From positions 283,123 through 347,122 of the forward strand of contig CAJJDO010000080.1 of the NCBI GenBank assembly GCA_905183005.1: DNA of 64,000 bases, read 5' to 3'. Position 1 is the stretch's first letter, and each line of letters begins with the position of its first letter. The notes under the pieces were generated by a model. That model ran no database searches and was not told where the DNA came from. It was given only the letters and a program-made list of their open reading frames with translations. Below, in pieces: positions 35,830 to 48,943 of this stretch. A program made the translations under genes and the position numbers. This DNA is from Paramecium pentaurelia. Taxonomy: Eukaryota > Ciliophora > Oligohymenophorea > Peniculida > Parameciidae.

Positions 35830-36919
35830 TCATTCATTTAAACTGCTTATAATTCTACTCAATACCATTGATGTTTATCTGACTTATCTTGATATTAATT
35901 ATAATGGTCCCAATTTTTATTCTATAGTATCAATTTCATCATGAATTTTAAATCTTTGCATAGACATTGTTTAAACTGATAATTTTTGTTCTTCATTAGG
36001 CATATTCATAGAATGTTATATTTTAAGTATTTATTCAGTTTCCTTTTAGATCTATTTAAATAATAAAAATAATTACATTATCACTAATCCTATTGATCGA
36101 ATGAATTTCATTTGATAATAGAAGATTCTCTATTGTATCTGTTAAATACACAAGATCATCATAAAGAGATAAATCAAATTTATCAACAATTTTCTATTCT
36201 CCATTTATATATTATATCTCTCTTACACAACATAATTTACTAATTTCAGAGAATTCTACTAATTCTTCTCCATTTGGTTTAAGTATTATTTTCTTAAGAC
36301 TTTTTTTTAATCCAATAAGTTACTTAATTACCTAAAATAGTTTTCTTTCATTGTTAATGTATTTCTTTAATAAAATATGAAATCATACTTTAAGATTATC
36401 TAAACTATAGACAAGTGCAAAAATTTATTAACTAAATTTGATATAGGATTGAGATTAAGGATTTCTTATATTTGATACTAAAGCAAGAGATTTTTTGTTA
36501 GAGCTTTCTTTTACTTTTTTAAACTTAACATCTCCATATTATACAATTTCAGTTTCAGTTCTGACCTTCTTAAATTTATTTTGTTTTTAAGTATTTTTCT
36601 AAGATCTTAATGTATTCAAATGATCTAAATAATCTTTAATTGTTTTATCATCAGTGTATGCTGTTCTTATTGTTAAGTTCTATTTATAAGTTGTTTCTTT
36701 TGGAGATGTCTTATTTATAACAGGAAAAGTAATATCAGTTTTATTTGCTTACATTTCTACAGTTGGTTAATGTTTATCAAGACTCAATTTTTGATTTTTT
36801 TAGGTTTTTTATTATGATCTCAAAGTTGTAATTGAGTTAGATTTTTAATTTTTGAAAGGGATAGTTTCATTAAGTTTGAAATTCGGTAATATTAGATGAT
36901 GCTTTAATATTAAGCTCAT
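35830..36919 (-). CDS. Uncharacterised protein, doublecortin-like region possible
   Basis: A 346-residue protein with introns of 24 and 25 nt, the length dividing exactly. The first 130 residues are basic and low in complexity. Residues 150-270 (KKYINNERKLFQVIKQLIGL, LKKIILKPNGEELVEFSE) faintly resemble a ubiquitin-like doublecortin fold, which binds microtubules, but I cannot confirm it. The C-terminus is helical. The TGA at 35830-35832 lies 11 bp from the stop of the convergent PIP-kinase gene. Confidence 0.65.
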
Positions 36920-36977
36920 TAATTATATTAAAATGATTTTAGATTTTCCTGATAATCTAAATTCTAGTCAATAAATA

Positions 36978-37470
36978 ATGCCAGAGAAATAAACAAAAGA
37001 TTGGCATTCTGAATTGAAGTTTTTGCATTATTTTCCAAAAAGTAAATGTTTTGGAAAAGAAGAGCAAGAAATCACCAGAAATATTAAAAATATTGAAATG
37101 CATTATAAAGTATTAATTTTTATTTAAAAAGCAAAAAGTATAAGAAATGGTATCATAAATATTAACAGACGAATAAGGAACATTAAATATAATACCAAAA
37201 AAAGCAAATATAGATTTAAAAAGAGCAATCTAACCTAAATTAGATAAATTAAAGAAAAAAACAGAAAGATCAATAGTAGAAATATTGAGTATATATTTGA
37301 TATCATTTAAAGATGAAAGATTTTTTAAAAAAGAAGATGAAAAAAAAGAAGAAGTCATTGAACCATAAAATACAGCTACTATTCAACCAATAAAAGAAAT
37401 AATTAATGTTTATGATAAAGAAATTGATTTAGATGATGAAGATTATGATGATGATTATGAAACATTATGA
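36978..37470 (+). CDS. Uncharacterised protein with acidic C-terminus
   Basis: A 156-residue protein with one 22-nt intron, the length dividing exactly. It begins MPEKQTKDWHSELKFLHYFP, continues with a lysine-rich helical middle (KRAIQPKLDKLKKKTERSI) and ends in an acidic run (DLDDEDYDDDYETL). The basic middle and acidic tail suggest nucleic-acid or histone contacts, which is inference. The start lies 58 bp from the start of the divergent neighbour. Confidence 0.6.
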
Positions 37471-37552
37471 GTAATATTATTATTAATTAATAATTCATGT
37501 ATATAAAATAATAATATAAGAATAAATATAAAGCTATTAATATAAATAATCA

Positions 37553-38085
37553 ATGAATAAAAAAATTAACTCGAATATGGAATTCTTTATATAGTTTAAC
37601 TAAAAAAATCCTGTGTAATTCAAACAAAAAATCATTGCCTAAGTCCCATAAGTTTTAGAACAAGAAAATTATCATTATGGATTAGAAAGTATTTATGAAT
37701 AAAATAATATTTAGGTTAACAAAAATTATGGGAAGAGTAAATGTTGTAAAATTTACATATTCCTGAAGATTAATTAAAGACAAATTAGGATATATGTGAA
37801 TTTATGTATCATTAATTATAATAGCCATAACAATCAAAATTTAAAGTATAAAGATTTATTATCAAAAAGGATACCAAAAAAAATGTTTCCTATACTGAAT
37901 TAAATGAGCATATAGAAAATATATTATTTTTAAAATTTGTTGAATCTTTTAGTCCATAGATTAATTGTGATAATTAATAAGAATAACCATAATAGTCATA
38001 AAACAATTAATAGATCATATAAATGAATAAAAAAAATGTACCAACTGATTAAATATATGAAAATTCTCCTTAAAGTTAAGACTGA
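37553..38085 (+). CDS. Uncharacterised Gln-rich protein
   Basis: A 168-residue protein with one 26-nt intron, the length dividing exactly. It starts MNKKINSNMEFFIQFN; the second exon contains KLWEEQMLQNLHIPEDQLKT and VQRFIIKKDTKKNVSYTELN. The C-terminus is mostly Gln and Asn encoded by TAA and AAT codons. No family recognised. The reading choice is supported because the alternative frame has poorer composition. Confidence 0.55.
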
Positions 38086-38317
38086 TTTAGTTTAAATAAT
38101 AAATAATATTCTGTATTATATGTTAATTAAATAAAATATTATATTTTTAATTTTTTATTGAAAAATTTAATTTGATATAATATATAAATGGATATAATTA
38201 AATAACAAAAAAATTATTCTATTGATTAAAAAACTATTTTGAACATCAAAAACATGATAATTTCTTTGAGAATACTTGTAGATAAAATAATTATGCTTTT
38301 TAACAAATTATAATATT

Positions 38318-39082
38318 TCAATTTTATCTTTTCATTATTAATGGGAATTACTATTAAAATCCTGCTTATCTTAAAGTTAAATATAAACTTTCAATTTCAT
38401 TGTTATAGTTATAGTACTTTATTTCATTATTTCCTTAATTAAGTTCAAAAGATTCAAGTAAAGTTTGGAATGTTGTGTCTTTATGGCATTCAATCTAACA
38501 AATCTCTTAACATATTTAAAGTTAAACAAATTATTCAGGTTTGGAAATAGAATTTTTAACTTATGAAATATATTTTCTTACACTTTGAATATCTAAAAGA
38601 TAATTTTGATATTACTCTAAAGAATTATTAATACTTTATTGTAATTGGTTCGTTAATACACACTCACCTTACTATGAATAATGGTCTTTAATAAGTTCAG
38701 CTAGTTCTTGATAATTGGAAGTGGTATAAACAGGCAAATTGTGATATTTTTCAAATGGATTTTGTATAGAGGTTCTTTTTATTGCATTTATATTTTTTCT
38801 CATATCATATAATAATTATTTAAATTCCCTTTCTATATGATCTATTTCAGAAATCATAATACTAACTATATCACTGGTTCTTCGCTCAAATTAATTGTTA
38901 ATGAAGGTATCAATTTTATTCAAAATTGCTTATCCTTTTGTTAATTCAATTGGTTAATCTAAAGTACATTTTACACACAAAGCCCTATCTCCTATTTGTT
39001 GATTTGGTTTAATATTTAAAAATTAAATTTTTTTTTGGTGAGCTTAACAGTGTGCTGCTTTTTAATCAAAGGTTCGGAACAT
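38318..39082 (-). CDS. Zinc-motif coiled-coil protein of a ciliate family
   Basis: An intronless frame of 254 residues. The N-terminus MFRTFDQKAAHCQAHQKK and GDRALCVKCTLDQPIEL form a B-box-like Cys/His pattern (C-x-x-H ... C-x-x-C). The rest is helical: QFERRTSDIVSIMISEIDHI, QQSINNSLEQYQNYLL, ICQEICQIECHKD. Proteins with an N-terminal Cys/His motif and a coiled middle are abundant in Paramecium, often ahead of WD40 domains; here no WD40 domain follows. Function unknown. Confidence 0.6.
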
Positions 39083-39451
39083 AATAAATCAAATATAATA
39101 AATTAAATTTTTAATAAAATAAATAATAATATTAATATACTACTTGGTTGAGTTAAAAAATAACAATTATGGAAATTTTAAAATATGATAATTAAAATAT
39201 ATACTTAAATATTTTTTACTATTTGATATGTATTAATTGAACAAATTTTGATAACTTTAATTAATATTAATTTTTATAATGTATTTACATATGAAATATA
39301 TTTCTATTAATAAGAATAATTTTGTATTATAATTGATTTAGTTTCATAAATATAGTAATTTGAAAATATGTGTTTTCATAGAAGTTTTATTTAATAAAAT
39401 TATTGATAATTTAAATTGAAATGAATTTAGTACATTTTGATTCGTTATGCA
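39083..39451. other. Intergenic spacer between divergent genes, no gene seen
   Basis: About 370 bp of AT-rich sequence upstream of both the zinc-motif gene (minus) and the exportin gene (plus). No other feature seen. Confidence 0.5.
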
Positions 39452-42400
39452 ATGACTGCTGTTTCTCAAGAACATTGGAAGTAATTACTGTTTTTAAGTT
39501 TATAGAGTAAATAATTAGCTGAATAATAAATTTATCAGTTCATCGAAGATATAAGAAATATTGATTTTTTATGTCAGATTATACAATAAACTCAGTCAGG
39601 TTCAACTTTGTTTGTGATTTCAGAATATATAGCTAAAATTGTAGTTTCTGAAAGGTCTTTCAAAGGATTATAATCTTCTGATCGTAGTTTATCAGAAGGG
39701 TAATAAATAGTGGGATAATTCTAAAATTTAGAAGAAAATGATGTGTTATCTAAAAAATGTAGAGTGTATGAAACATTAGTTTAATTATTTTGTACAAGTC
39801 TTTAAAAGCAATAAGAAAATCATGTATAAAATTCAATCTGTAATTTGGTGGGTTTGTTAATTTAGCAAATAATAATGGTAAGTTGTAATCAATTCTCAAA
39901 GTTCAAGTTAGTTTTTAACTCTTTTTTTTAAGGGAATCAAACTTACCTTCTTTCTATAGGTTTGAAATTAGTTTAACATGTATTATAAAATTTACAACTT
40001 TATTCATCATATGATTCTTATGTATCATATAGGAAAATTATGTTTTAATTTTAAAGTAGTGATATTTTAGATTTTATGTCTACAGTTTGTACAGTTTTAA
40101 AATAATGTGCTTCAAATCTCTATAAACCAGCTTTAGCATCACTTAGAGATATTTTAATGTTCAATTTTAATGTTAGTTACTTTGAATTAGAATCTGATTT
40201 TGATCCTAATGATTAAAATAACGTTAGTGTAAATTAATATATTATTTACATAGTTTCCAGAAAGATTTGCTGAATTTTTTAATGATAGGTAATTGGTTGA
40301 ATTGTTATTTAAGATTGTAGCATCATATAGTTCAACTGATTCATCTTTAGCTTTGTTAGCATTAAAATCATTAAAAAGAATGGCTTCATCTAAGAAGAGA
40401 ATTTTTAATGAGAAAATTAAAAAAAGATTATTTGCTAAAGAAATGTATTAAGGTTGTATTTTCCTTTTTGAGAAAGTATAATAAGCTAATGAAGAAATAA
40501 TAAGTGATATTCTTGAATTAAATACTAAATTAAATAATTGTTTTGGTTTAAGATAGATTAGATTTGATTTTACATTTAGTTAATAATGGTTATATTGTTT
40601 ATAAACATTTTGTATTTAAATATTACAAAAATAAATGAAAATTAAAGATCCTCATATGTATTAAATGATAGAATTAATGAAGAAATTAGTCAAATTTATA
40701 ACTGATTTTAAATTGGATATTACATTTAAATAATCAATCTCAAAATCAATATCTGAAATAAGTAAATCTATTATTCATTTATTATTGAATTCTCAAAATT
40801 CCTTTTTTTAAGGTTACACACCTTAAAATCATAAAAAATTGAAACATACTTTAAAAGAATTTTTTGAAAATCTATTTCCAATTTTATCTATAGATTTAAC
40901 AACTCATATAAAGATGATTTATCATTCTTTTAAAAATGCAGCATAAGATTAAGAAAAATTCATTATTGAATTAAGTTTAATTAATTATATTGTAATAAAT
41001 CCATAAATTTTAGAAAAAAACAATGAAGAAATAGTATAAATGATATAAACTGTAATTAAAGATTCATTAACCTTTCTATAAGTTTCTACTCATAATTTAC
41101 CTCCCTTAGTTATTATGTCTGCAATGTCTTTAGCAGATAATTTATTTTAATTTGCTCTTAGTGAATCAGATGAATCAATAGGTAGATAAAGGTCTAACAA
41201 AGCATTTTTTGATAATTTTATTAAACCAATTCAAATTTAACCATAATAAGCTACTAATTAATTATTATAATTCATAATTTTATAATTATAAATTGAGAAC
41301 AAAGAAATAATAGAATATGCTTTAGTAATTATGAAAGAAACAATAGTTCGATTAAAACATCATTTATATAATGAAGCCTTTTAAAGTTCAAATGTTGTAA
41401 CATAAATTAAAAGTGTTTTATTAAATCTAAAAAATACTGCTTTATAGAAGGATACATTTTTAAGTTGTAGAACTTTAGCCTCTGAAATTTTATCAATATT
41501 ATTATTTGACACAGCCTATGAGAATTATATTGAATCAATAATTTAATTAAATTAATTTTTGACGATACAACCAACATAATAATCAATTTTAATATATTTA
41601 TATGAAATGCTAGGTTATTTTAGACATGTAGATACTAGCAAAATATTTAGACTTCTTATTAAATAACATTTATTAAAAATAGCTGAATTGACAAGATTTA
41701 TTTTAATTGATAATCCTTAACAATTTTAAATGTGTAAATTATGTTTAAAATTAATGGTTGCAATAACTGAGAATAAAAGTTTAAGATATTAATATCATAG
41801 TTCTTCTGTTGTTTAAATTGAATTAGTCAGAACATTTCAAGGTATTTTAGCAAGTTATTTGTAACATTTAATAAATGCTATACAAGATGAAAAAGTAAAA
41901 TAGGAATTTTCAGCAGAGATTTGTAGATTAGTAGGATTAATATTTAAAATTATGAATAATATTTTAAAAGGTAAATATATTTCATAAACATGTTAATTAC
42001 TATTTGCTGATAGAAAATATTTAGACTTACTTATAACTGCATTAGATATTACATCAAAAATCTCTAATTATATTATTGTATTTATATATATATATATATT
42101 AGATGTACAACAAAACTTGTTTATAAGTAGTATAAGTATTGTAAGTAGTGAGTTCATCACAATTATAATTATTTGAATTGAATCCACAATCATTGACTAC
42201 TTTAATGGTTATTATTGAAAGTTTATAAAAACACTTATTACGTTAATTATCACAAGAATATAAGACTTCAACAATATCTACATATCATTAACCATTAGAC
42301 AAAATTACTTTGGATCATACAACAGATATAGTTTTATCAATTTTAGAATTTGTATCAGAAGAATAGTAATTGACTTAAATGGGCATATTATAATCATTTG

Positions 42401-42699
42401 TTTAACCTTTAGATGGTATTATTGAACTTGTTTTGTAAGAATTATTATTATGTTTAATAAAAGGTTAATGTTCATAACAAACAAACATCAAAATAACAAG
42501 ATAGATTTTTGCTATTATGTGCACTTTTTAATAAGTTTTTGTTTCAATTTTAAGCAAAGTCTTACTGAGATCTGATTAATAATTAGATCCTTCATAATTA
42601 TAGATTTTAACATAAGATCTAGATCTAAGAATCAAACAATAAAATGAAGACTAATTTAAAAAAAACTTCAATCTATTTATGAAATAATTTGGAATTTGA
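39452..42699 (+). CDS. Exportin-7-like nuclear transport receptor
   Basis: A 1,063-residue protein with introns of 31 and 25 nt, the length dividing exactly. It is helical throughout in the manner of HEAT repeats of the importin-beta/exportin family. Landmarks that fit exportin-7 (RANBP16/17) in order are SGSTLFVISEYIAKIVVSER near the N-terminus, LASLRDILMFNFN (family: CLNFDF), FPERFAEFFNDRQLVELLF, LALKSLKRMASSKKRIF (family: LASVRRSLF) and a C-terminal NEDQFKKNFNLFMKQF (family: RDRFTQNLSAFRREV). Exportin-7 carries proteins out of, and some into, the nucleus with RanGTP. The Ran-binding N-terminus is divergent. A start at 39452 gives MTAVSQEHWKQLLFLSLQSK. Confidence 0.78.
42078..42102 (+). repeat. 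(TA)n tract forming a 25-nt intron
   Basis: The second intron of the exportin gene is GTATT followed by a TA repeat and TTAG. Its boundaries are set by the reading frame: SNYII before, MYNKT after. Confidence 0.75.
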
Positions 42700-42741
42700 G
42701 AGTAATGATGTTTTTATTTTGTTATTAAATATATTCATATA

Positions 42742-43086
42742 ATGAGCAGAAGATTTATAACTTAGTATCCCTTAGCACCACCAATGAATGACATTTCTAA
42801 TCTATACAAAAGAATCAGAATACAAGAACAATTAGAATTCTTTGATGAAATAATCAAAAAGGTGAAATACAAAAGACCAGTACAACAATCCAAAAAAATT
42901 AAATTACCCATTTCTATTTCATCAAAAACCATTTAATTATAAAGTGAACGATCTCTTTCTATTCGCTCACCAAGAATTATTGAATAACCCAAGAAATAAA
43001 TACTGCCACCTATTTCAAGTTAAAAAGCATCAATTTCTGGTTGGGAAGTAAACACATCCAATGATTCTTATTTATATTTTTAATGA
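42742..43086 (+). CDS. Small uncharacterised basic protein
   Basis: An intronless frame of 114 residues. It starts MSRRFITQYPLAPPMNDISN and is rich in Ser, Arg and Lys (KKIKLPISISSKTIQ, SERSLSIRSPRIIEQPKK). The SxRSxSIRSP pattern could be phosphorylated by proline-directed or basophilic kinases. It lies 42 bp after the exportin gene on the same strand. The composition is protein-like and unlike the flanking AT-rich DNA. Confidence 0.6.
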
Positions 43087-44881
43087 AAAATAATATCAAC
43101 TAATAATACACTTCTTTTTTATCATTAGATTCTTATCTCAATTTAAACCCATTCCTCACAAATATTTCAATTATTTAATCCTTAAAACTAATATTACTAA
43201 ATAATTTAACACATTCCAACTCAATCATAACTTAATTTTACTTAAAATTAGATATCCTAATATTGTAGTTACTAAGTTCATAAATATTATGTTTAATTTT
43301 CAAACACAATAAACTAAATAAGTAAGATAACTTTAAATAAACTACACTTGATAAAGCTCAGCTACTATAATATTTAGATTTATTTTACCATTTTATTGAA
43401 TTTTAATTTAAAAATAACTTTTTTATAATTTAACAACCTCTCCACTTTTTATTTGTTATTTCTTTATTCATTCATCATCTCATAATGATATGATATAGAT
43501 TATTAAAAATAAATATACGAAAATTTCATTAGATATATATTTTAAGTAACTTTTTAATATAATGTAAAGTTATTCTCTATAAGTAATTCTCAACTGATTT
43601 CAAATTATATTTGCAAGTTCCTTATCATTAAAAATTATTACAATTTATTTATTCTTATAATTATAGTTATATTATTATAAGATATATACATGTCTTAATT
43701 ATTTCTCATTTATAATATCATCAAAATAAAAATTATATCTAAAAGTTTATGAATATATATTATGTTATTATCAATTATATTATCCAACTAATCTTAATAC
43801 TCTTGTAGTTTCTTTACTAAGAATTGATATTCGAAAACTTGGTTAAGAACGTGTGGTTTCACTTATTTTGATTTTAAAATTCGGAAGTAACTTCTTGTTT
43901 AATTCACTTATCTCAAATAATGGATTTTTAAATGATAATTTTTTACATGAATTGTTCAGCCTGATATTATTCTTTTAAATTATTTTTTATTTTCTGTATT
44001 ACTTATTTGCATAAACTTTATTTTAAAATTCTGGGTTTATGAAGGTCTTTTTATTTGTTATACACTATTATTATTATTAAATTTTCAACATAAATTTATA
44101 ATATTCTTGTTAATTATCTAAGTATAAGTATTTAGACATCAATTGAATATATTTTAGATATTAAATTCAAATTATATTGGATTTGATCTTATTTCCTAAT
44201 TCAATTGAAAAATACTTATTGTAGTATTGATTAAATATAGATTATATTAATATAATCATAAACTTAAATGTATATTAAATGTTTGTGAATACTCTAATAA
44301 ATCTTGGAAATCTTAATTTAAAAAATAAATATATTCTTTTTAGATTTTTTGAAGATCAATGAAATTAAAAAATCCTTTTTTAAACATTACTAATAAATAA
44401 TCAAATCATTTGAAAAATTCTATTTAAACTAATAATAAGCATCAAAATTTAAATTTATATTAGAATTCAAGATATGTAATTTAAATTGTTTATAAAACCA
44501 TTAATAAAGCAAATAGAGAGAATATAAACTTAAATTTTCCTTTCTATTGTTGAATTACCATTATATTTTTAACTAGTTTTCTGAACATTTTAATTGACTA
44601 TAAAACTATTATATGAATTTTCTAAAAAGTTGAATGGTTGATATTATTTAAAGAATATTAAATCAATGATTATTTGTATTAATGAATTTATAAAAGAGAG
44701 ATATACTAAATTTTGAATATTTCATTCGTTTCATTGGTTTATTTTTATTAAATTGTTGTTTTACTATTTAATTATTTTATGTGATTAAAACAATTCTTAG
44801 ATGGCTACTTAATCATCAATGGATTCCTAAGATTTTTAAATATTTATGCAATTTGGTTAAATTAATTTACCATTTACATTT
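43087..44881. other. Long AT-rich region without a supported gene
   Basis: At 1.8 kb this is the largest gap in the window. Frames lacking TGA occur on both strands (for example plus strand 43690-44150), but their translations are Ile/Leu/Asn/Tyr/Phe-rich with few Gly, Ala, Glu or Asp, as expected of non-coding DNA. I see no tRNA, rRNA or repeat array. Confidence 0.45.
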
Positions 44882-45749
44882 TCAAAATTATACTAAAGTT
44901 TTATGTCCAAATAATCTTTAAGTAATTAAAATGCTTTTTAGCATTCTTGATTGGATCCATATTTTATATAAATATAAATTTAGCTTTATTTCAAATACAT
45001 CTAAATATTATATTAAATTTTTTACAATTTATCCAAAGAGACAAAATATTTTGAAAACAAAATTCAAATCATTTAATACATCATAAGTGATTAATACTTA
45101 AATACACATTGTATTTTATTGTAACTTGTCCAAAGCAGTAACAATCTTAGTTTCAATTGTTTTATTAATTTCTTCATCTATTTAATTGAGTCTAGTAAGA
45201 ATATCTATCATTTTTTCTTCTGAAAACTAGGGTTGTTCTTCATCAGATACTTCATCCGTTGAATTATTATCAAATTAGAAATCCTACCATTCATTGATTC
45301 TGGTAATTTCTTATTATTCCTCATTTGGCTCTATCAAATCTGCAGTATTAGATGGAGAGTTAGTAAAATCAAGACCTTTAGTATATGGAACAGTATCAAG
45401 TTTTAGTTATTTCAACCTCGAATGATAAACATTGCAAGAAATTTAATTTAAAATTTTAGTATTATTTAGAGAACTACAATATAAGATTGAATCTATACTT
45501 TATTGCATCAATAGCAGAATCAACTTCATCATATTCAATAAATACTTTCGTTTAAAGCTAACCTCTTTCGAATATTAAAATCTATTATATTATATCACAA
45601 TTTTGGAATACTTTTGAAATAGAGCCATGCTTGGAGAAAACTTTTAATAAAGATTGATTATTGATTTAGATATTATTCTAAGTTGTCTTCAAGCAAACCA
45701 AAGCAACTCTAGTAGGTTTTGCTTCTGTTTTTTTTTTCCTTTAGGACAT
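44882..45749 (-). CDS. PTB/hnRNP-L-like single-RRM protein
   Basis: A 280-residue frame with one 25-nt intron, the length dividing exactly. Residues 12-110 form an RRM of the PTB kind: RVALVCLKTTQNNIQINNQS, LLKVFSKHGSISKVFQ, FERGQLQTKVFIEYDEVDSA, then SLNNTKILNQISCNVYHSRL. These align in order with PTBP RRM2, including the extended beta-4/5 region. An acidic Ser/Thr-rich stretch follows (STDEVSDEEQPQFSEEK) and a helical segment. The last 80 codons after LDKLQQNT are AT-rich and less protein-like, so the true 3' end may lie upstream beyond an unrecognised intron. PTB-family proteins bind pyrimidine-rich RNA and influence splicing. Confidence 0.7.
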
Positions 45750-46430
45750 TATTAATTACTAAAATAATTAATGTTATCTTAAAAATCATATATATCAGTT
45801 TGAGATAGAATTGGTCAATTTATGAATTGAATTAATTTTATTGTTAAGAATGGTGATAAATGTAGAGATATGTGGAGAACATAAAATATATTAGATAATC
45901 AACTTAGCATTTTATTGATGAAAACACTAGTATATCATAGATTAAATATCAATAAATTAAAAATTGAACTCATATACATTAATTGAGCTTTATTTTTTAT
46001 TTTATCAATAATAATTAATTTGCGTAGATTAGCCTATTTAAATATAAGAAGATTATTGGTTTATTTAATTGTAGTAAATAGAAAAATAGATTTTTATAAT
46101 TAAAAATAATCACTTTACTCAATTATATTGATAATCTTAATAAATTTAATATTTCTTATATCTATATATTATTTATTTAATATAATTGATTGGATTATGT
46201 GAAATCAATATTTATATATTGAATAAATTTAAATTTATAAATTATTGAATGTCTAGATTTATTTAAGGTTTGCTATTAAGTTATTTTTGAGAGTTTGAGT
46301 TTGTTATGCTAAGTTCTTTGTTAAGATAGTATAGATTAAGATATAATTTTAATTCATTAATAGAAAATATATATGAATGAGAATTATTTTGATTTATAGA
46401 TTAATTAATTTACGTGTTATTATTTAAGAA
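45750..46430. other. Intergenic spacer between divergent genes, no gene seen
   Basis: About 680 bp between the starts of the RRM gene (minus) and the sortilin gene (plus). AT-rich, no other supported feature. Confidence 0.5.
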
Positions 46431-48895
46431 ATGATAATAATTCTAGGTCTGTTGATTTTATGTGTGTAAGGGTAGAATGAAGTGAAGGTATCATTTAATG
46501 AACTTGAATCTCCAGTGTCTAATATATATTGGTGTGGATCATCTGTTGTATTTACAAAAGATGATGAAACAATTGAATAAACTCATTAAGAGAGCAGAAA
46601 AGTGTTGTTTATTCTTACAGACAAAGGAAGAATATGGAGATCAGCAGATTATGGATCAACATGGTTAGATGAAACAAAGAGTTGGGAAAAGATGGAACCA
46701 GAGAATAAATAATTACAATTTGAAAGTATTCATATTTCACCAGCTGATTCAAGGGTTATATTCTTTTTTGGTTCAAATGGTATTAGTTATAAATCTAAGA
46801 ATTGTGGTAGAACTTATACAAGGTTCACACATTCAGAAGATCTTTATGATTTTAAATTAAATAAGATGGATCCTTAATGGATTATGGCTTTTAAAGACAA
46901 ACCTTGTGGAAAAAATGATATTAATTGTAAAGACTTTTATAAAAAATCAATTTATGTTACTGAAGATGGAGGTGAAACTTGGAAATCAGCATTAAATTAT
47001 GTTAGGGATGCAGCATGGGATAAACTCTTATAATATCAATTAATCCCTGATTAAAGAATTATAGTGTGTCATATGAAAGAAGGCAAATCTGTTATTTCCT
47101 ATTCTGATGATTACTTTGCTTCAATATAAACAATGTAAGAAAATGCTTTAGGATTTTTCTAAACATCCCATTATATATTTGTACTTGTTACAGGTGAAGA
47201 TGGAGAAACTGGATATGAATTATTAATTGCTCCTGCTTATTTAGATAAATTCTAACCATAACCTGTATAATTACCTATTCCTTTGAATTAACATACATTT
47301 ACTATTCTTGATACTTCAGAAGGATAAATATTTTTATCTGTTTCTCATAAAGAAGAAAATCAAAGATTAACTAATGTTTATGTAAGTGATTTTAGAGGAT
47401 TTAAATTTACTTTATCTTTATTACATAATGTTAGATCACTTGATACTGGAAATTGTGATTTTGAGAGAATGTTAGGTATGGAAGGAGTATATGTTTCTAA
47501 TGTTTTTGATCATTAAGAAGTCGAAAAATCTAAATCTAGAAGTTCCATTACTCCTGCTACCTTAGAATTATATAAAAAAACTGTAAAATTAATTAAATTA
47601 ATATTATTTAGTTCATATCTTATGATAGAGGAGGTTAATGGCATCCATTAAAAGCTCCAGAAATTGATTCTAAGGGTGATTAAATTTAATGTTCTGGAGA
47701 TTGCTCTTTACATTTGAAAGGTAGAACAGAAGCCAATTAAAATCCTCTCTATTCTAGTTAAAATGCTCCTGGACTTAGTATTGGTGTTGGAAATACTGGT
47801 TTATATTTAACTTAGAAAGATCATGAAGTTAACACATATCTAACTAGAGATGGAGGCCATGAATGGTTTGAAATTAGGAAAGGTTCCCATATGTATGAAA
47901 TTGGAGATAGAGGAGGTTTGATTGTTATGGGATAAGATGATAAACCAATTAATCAAATCATTTATTCTTGGGATTAAGGATTTTCATGGGAGGAAGTTAA
48001 AATTGGTGAAAGAGAATTTGAAATTTAAAATATAGTCACAGAACCCTCTAATATGGAATAGAAATTTATTGTTTATGGATAGAGTAGATCATAAGAGAAT
48101 CAATTAAAAGGATATGTTGTAGCATTAAATTTCTAAACTCTTCATTAAAGAGTCTGCTCTGGTGCATGGGATCCAACAATGCCTGAATCAGATTATGAAT
48201 TTTGGATTCCTAAGAATTTTGAATCAGGTAAATGCTTATTTGGTAGAAAAATTAAGTACATTAGAAGAAAAAGAGAGGCTAAATGTTTTAATTAAGAGGA
48301 AATTGATAAGAAATTCTTTATAGAAACTTGCCCTTGTATAGAGGATGATTGGGAATGTGATTTTGGTTTCTATAGAAAAATAGAAGGAGGACCTTGTGTG
48401 CCTATTGCAGATAAATTTGAAGAAGATGATACTCCAGATTTATTAAAACCACCTGCTAATTGCAAATAGACTTATATGAAAACATAAGGTTATAGAAAAG
48501 TATCTGGAGATTATTGTTAAGGAGGTGTTGATCTTTCCCCTATAGAGACACCATGTCCAAATACTTAATCCAATAATACTTCTTTCAATAATACTGAAAT
48601 TCCTATTAATGATCTCAAATAACCTACAATTAGTAAACCATAAATTAATAACTCGTAAATATAAATTAATTCTTCAAAATAAAATTCATATTTATGGTAT
48701 ATTTTAGTCTTTATAGGTGTTATTGTACTAATTATGTTCTATAAAAATAAAATCATTAAGTAATTATAATATATCAATTCTAGTTTATTTAGCCAAAAAC
48801 CACCAAAGAAATCCTAATCTTATATGGGAAAAGGAAATTATGAATAACTTAAATTATTTAGTGGAAATGACGATGATGATGAGGCTGGGCTTTGA
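46431..48895 (+). CDS. VPS10-domain receptor (sortilin family)
   Basis: A type I membrane receptor of 811 residues with one 29-nt intron, the length dividing exactly. A signal peptide (MIIILGLLILCVQGQN) precedes the ten-bladed VPS10 propeller, recognisable from repeated Asp-box-like turns: RIWRSADYGSTW, KSKNCGRTYTRF, YVTEDGGETWKS, FISYDRGGQWHPL, YLTRDGGHEWFEI, YSWDQGFSWEEV. The 10CC module follows (CFNQEEIDKKFFIETCPC, WECDFGFYRK, GPCVPIAD). One transmembrane segment (WYILVFIGVIVLIMFY) leads to a short tail with YEQL (a YxxPhi sorting signal) and an acidic stretch, GNDDDDEAGL. Sortilins carry cargo from the Golgi to endolysosomal organelles; in ciliates they are known to serve dense-core secretory granules. 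Confidence 0.94.
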
Positions 48896-48943
48896 TTTTG
48901 TATTTTATATTCATTTGGTTTGAAAATATTAAATAAAAAAATA

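Noticed and set aside
43690..44150. Plus-strand frame of about 150 codons in the large gap
   Set aside because: No ATG at the start, low-complexity Ile/Leu/Phe/Asn translation and no conserved motif.
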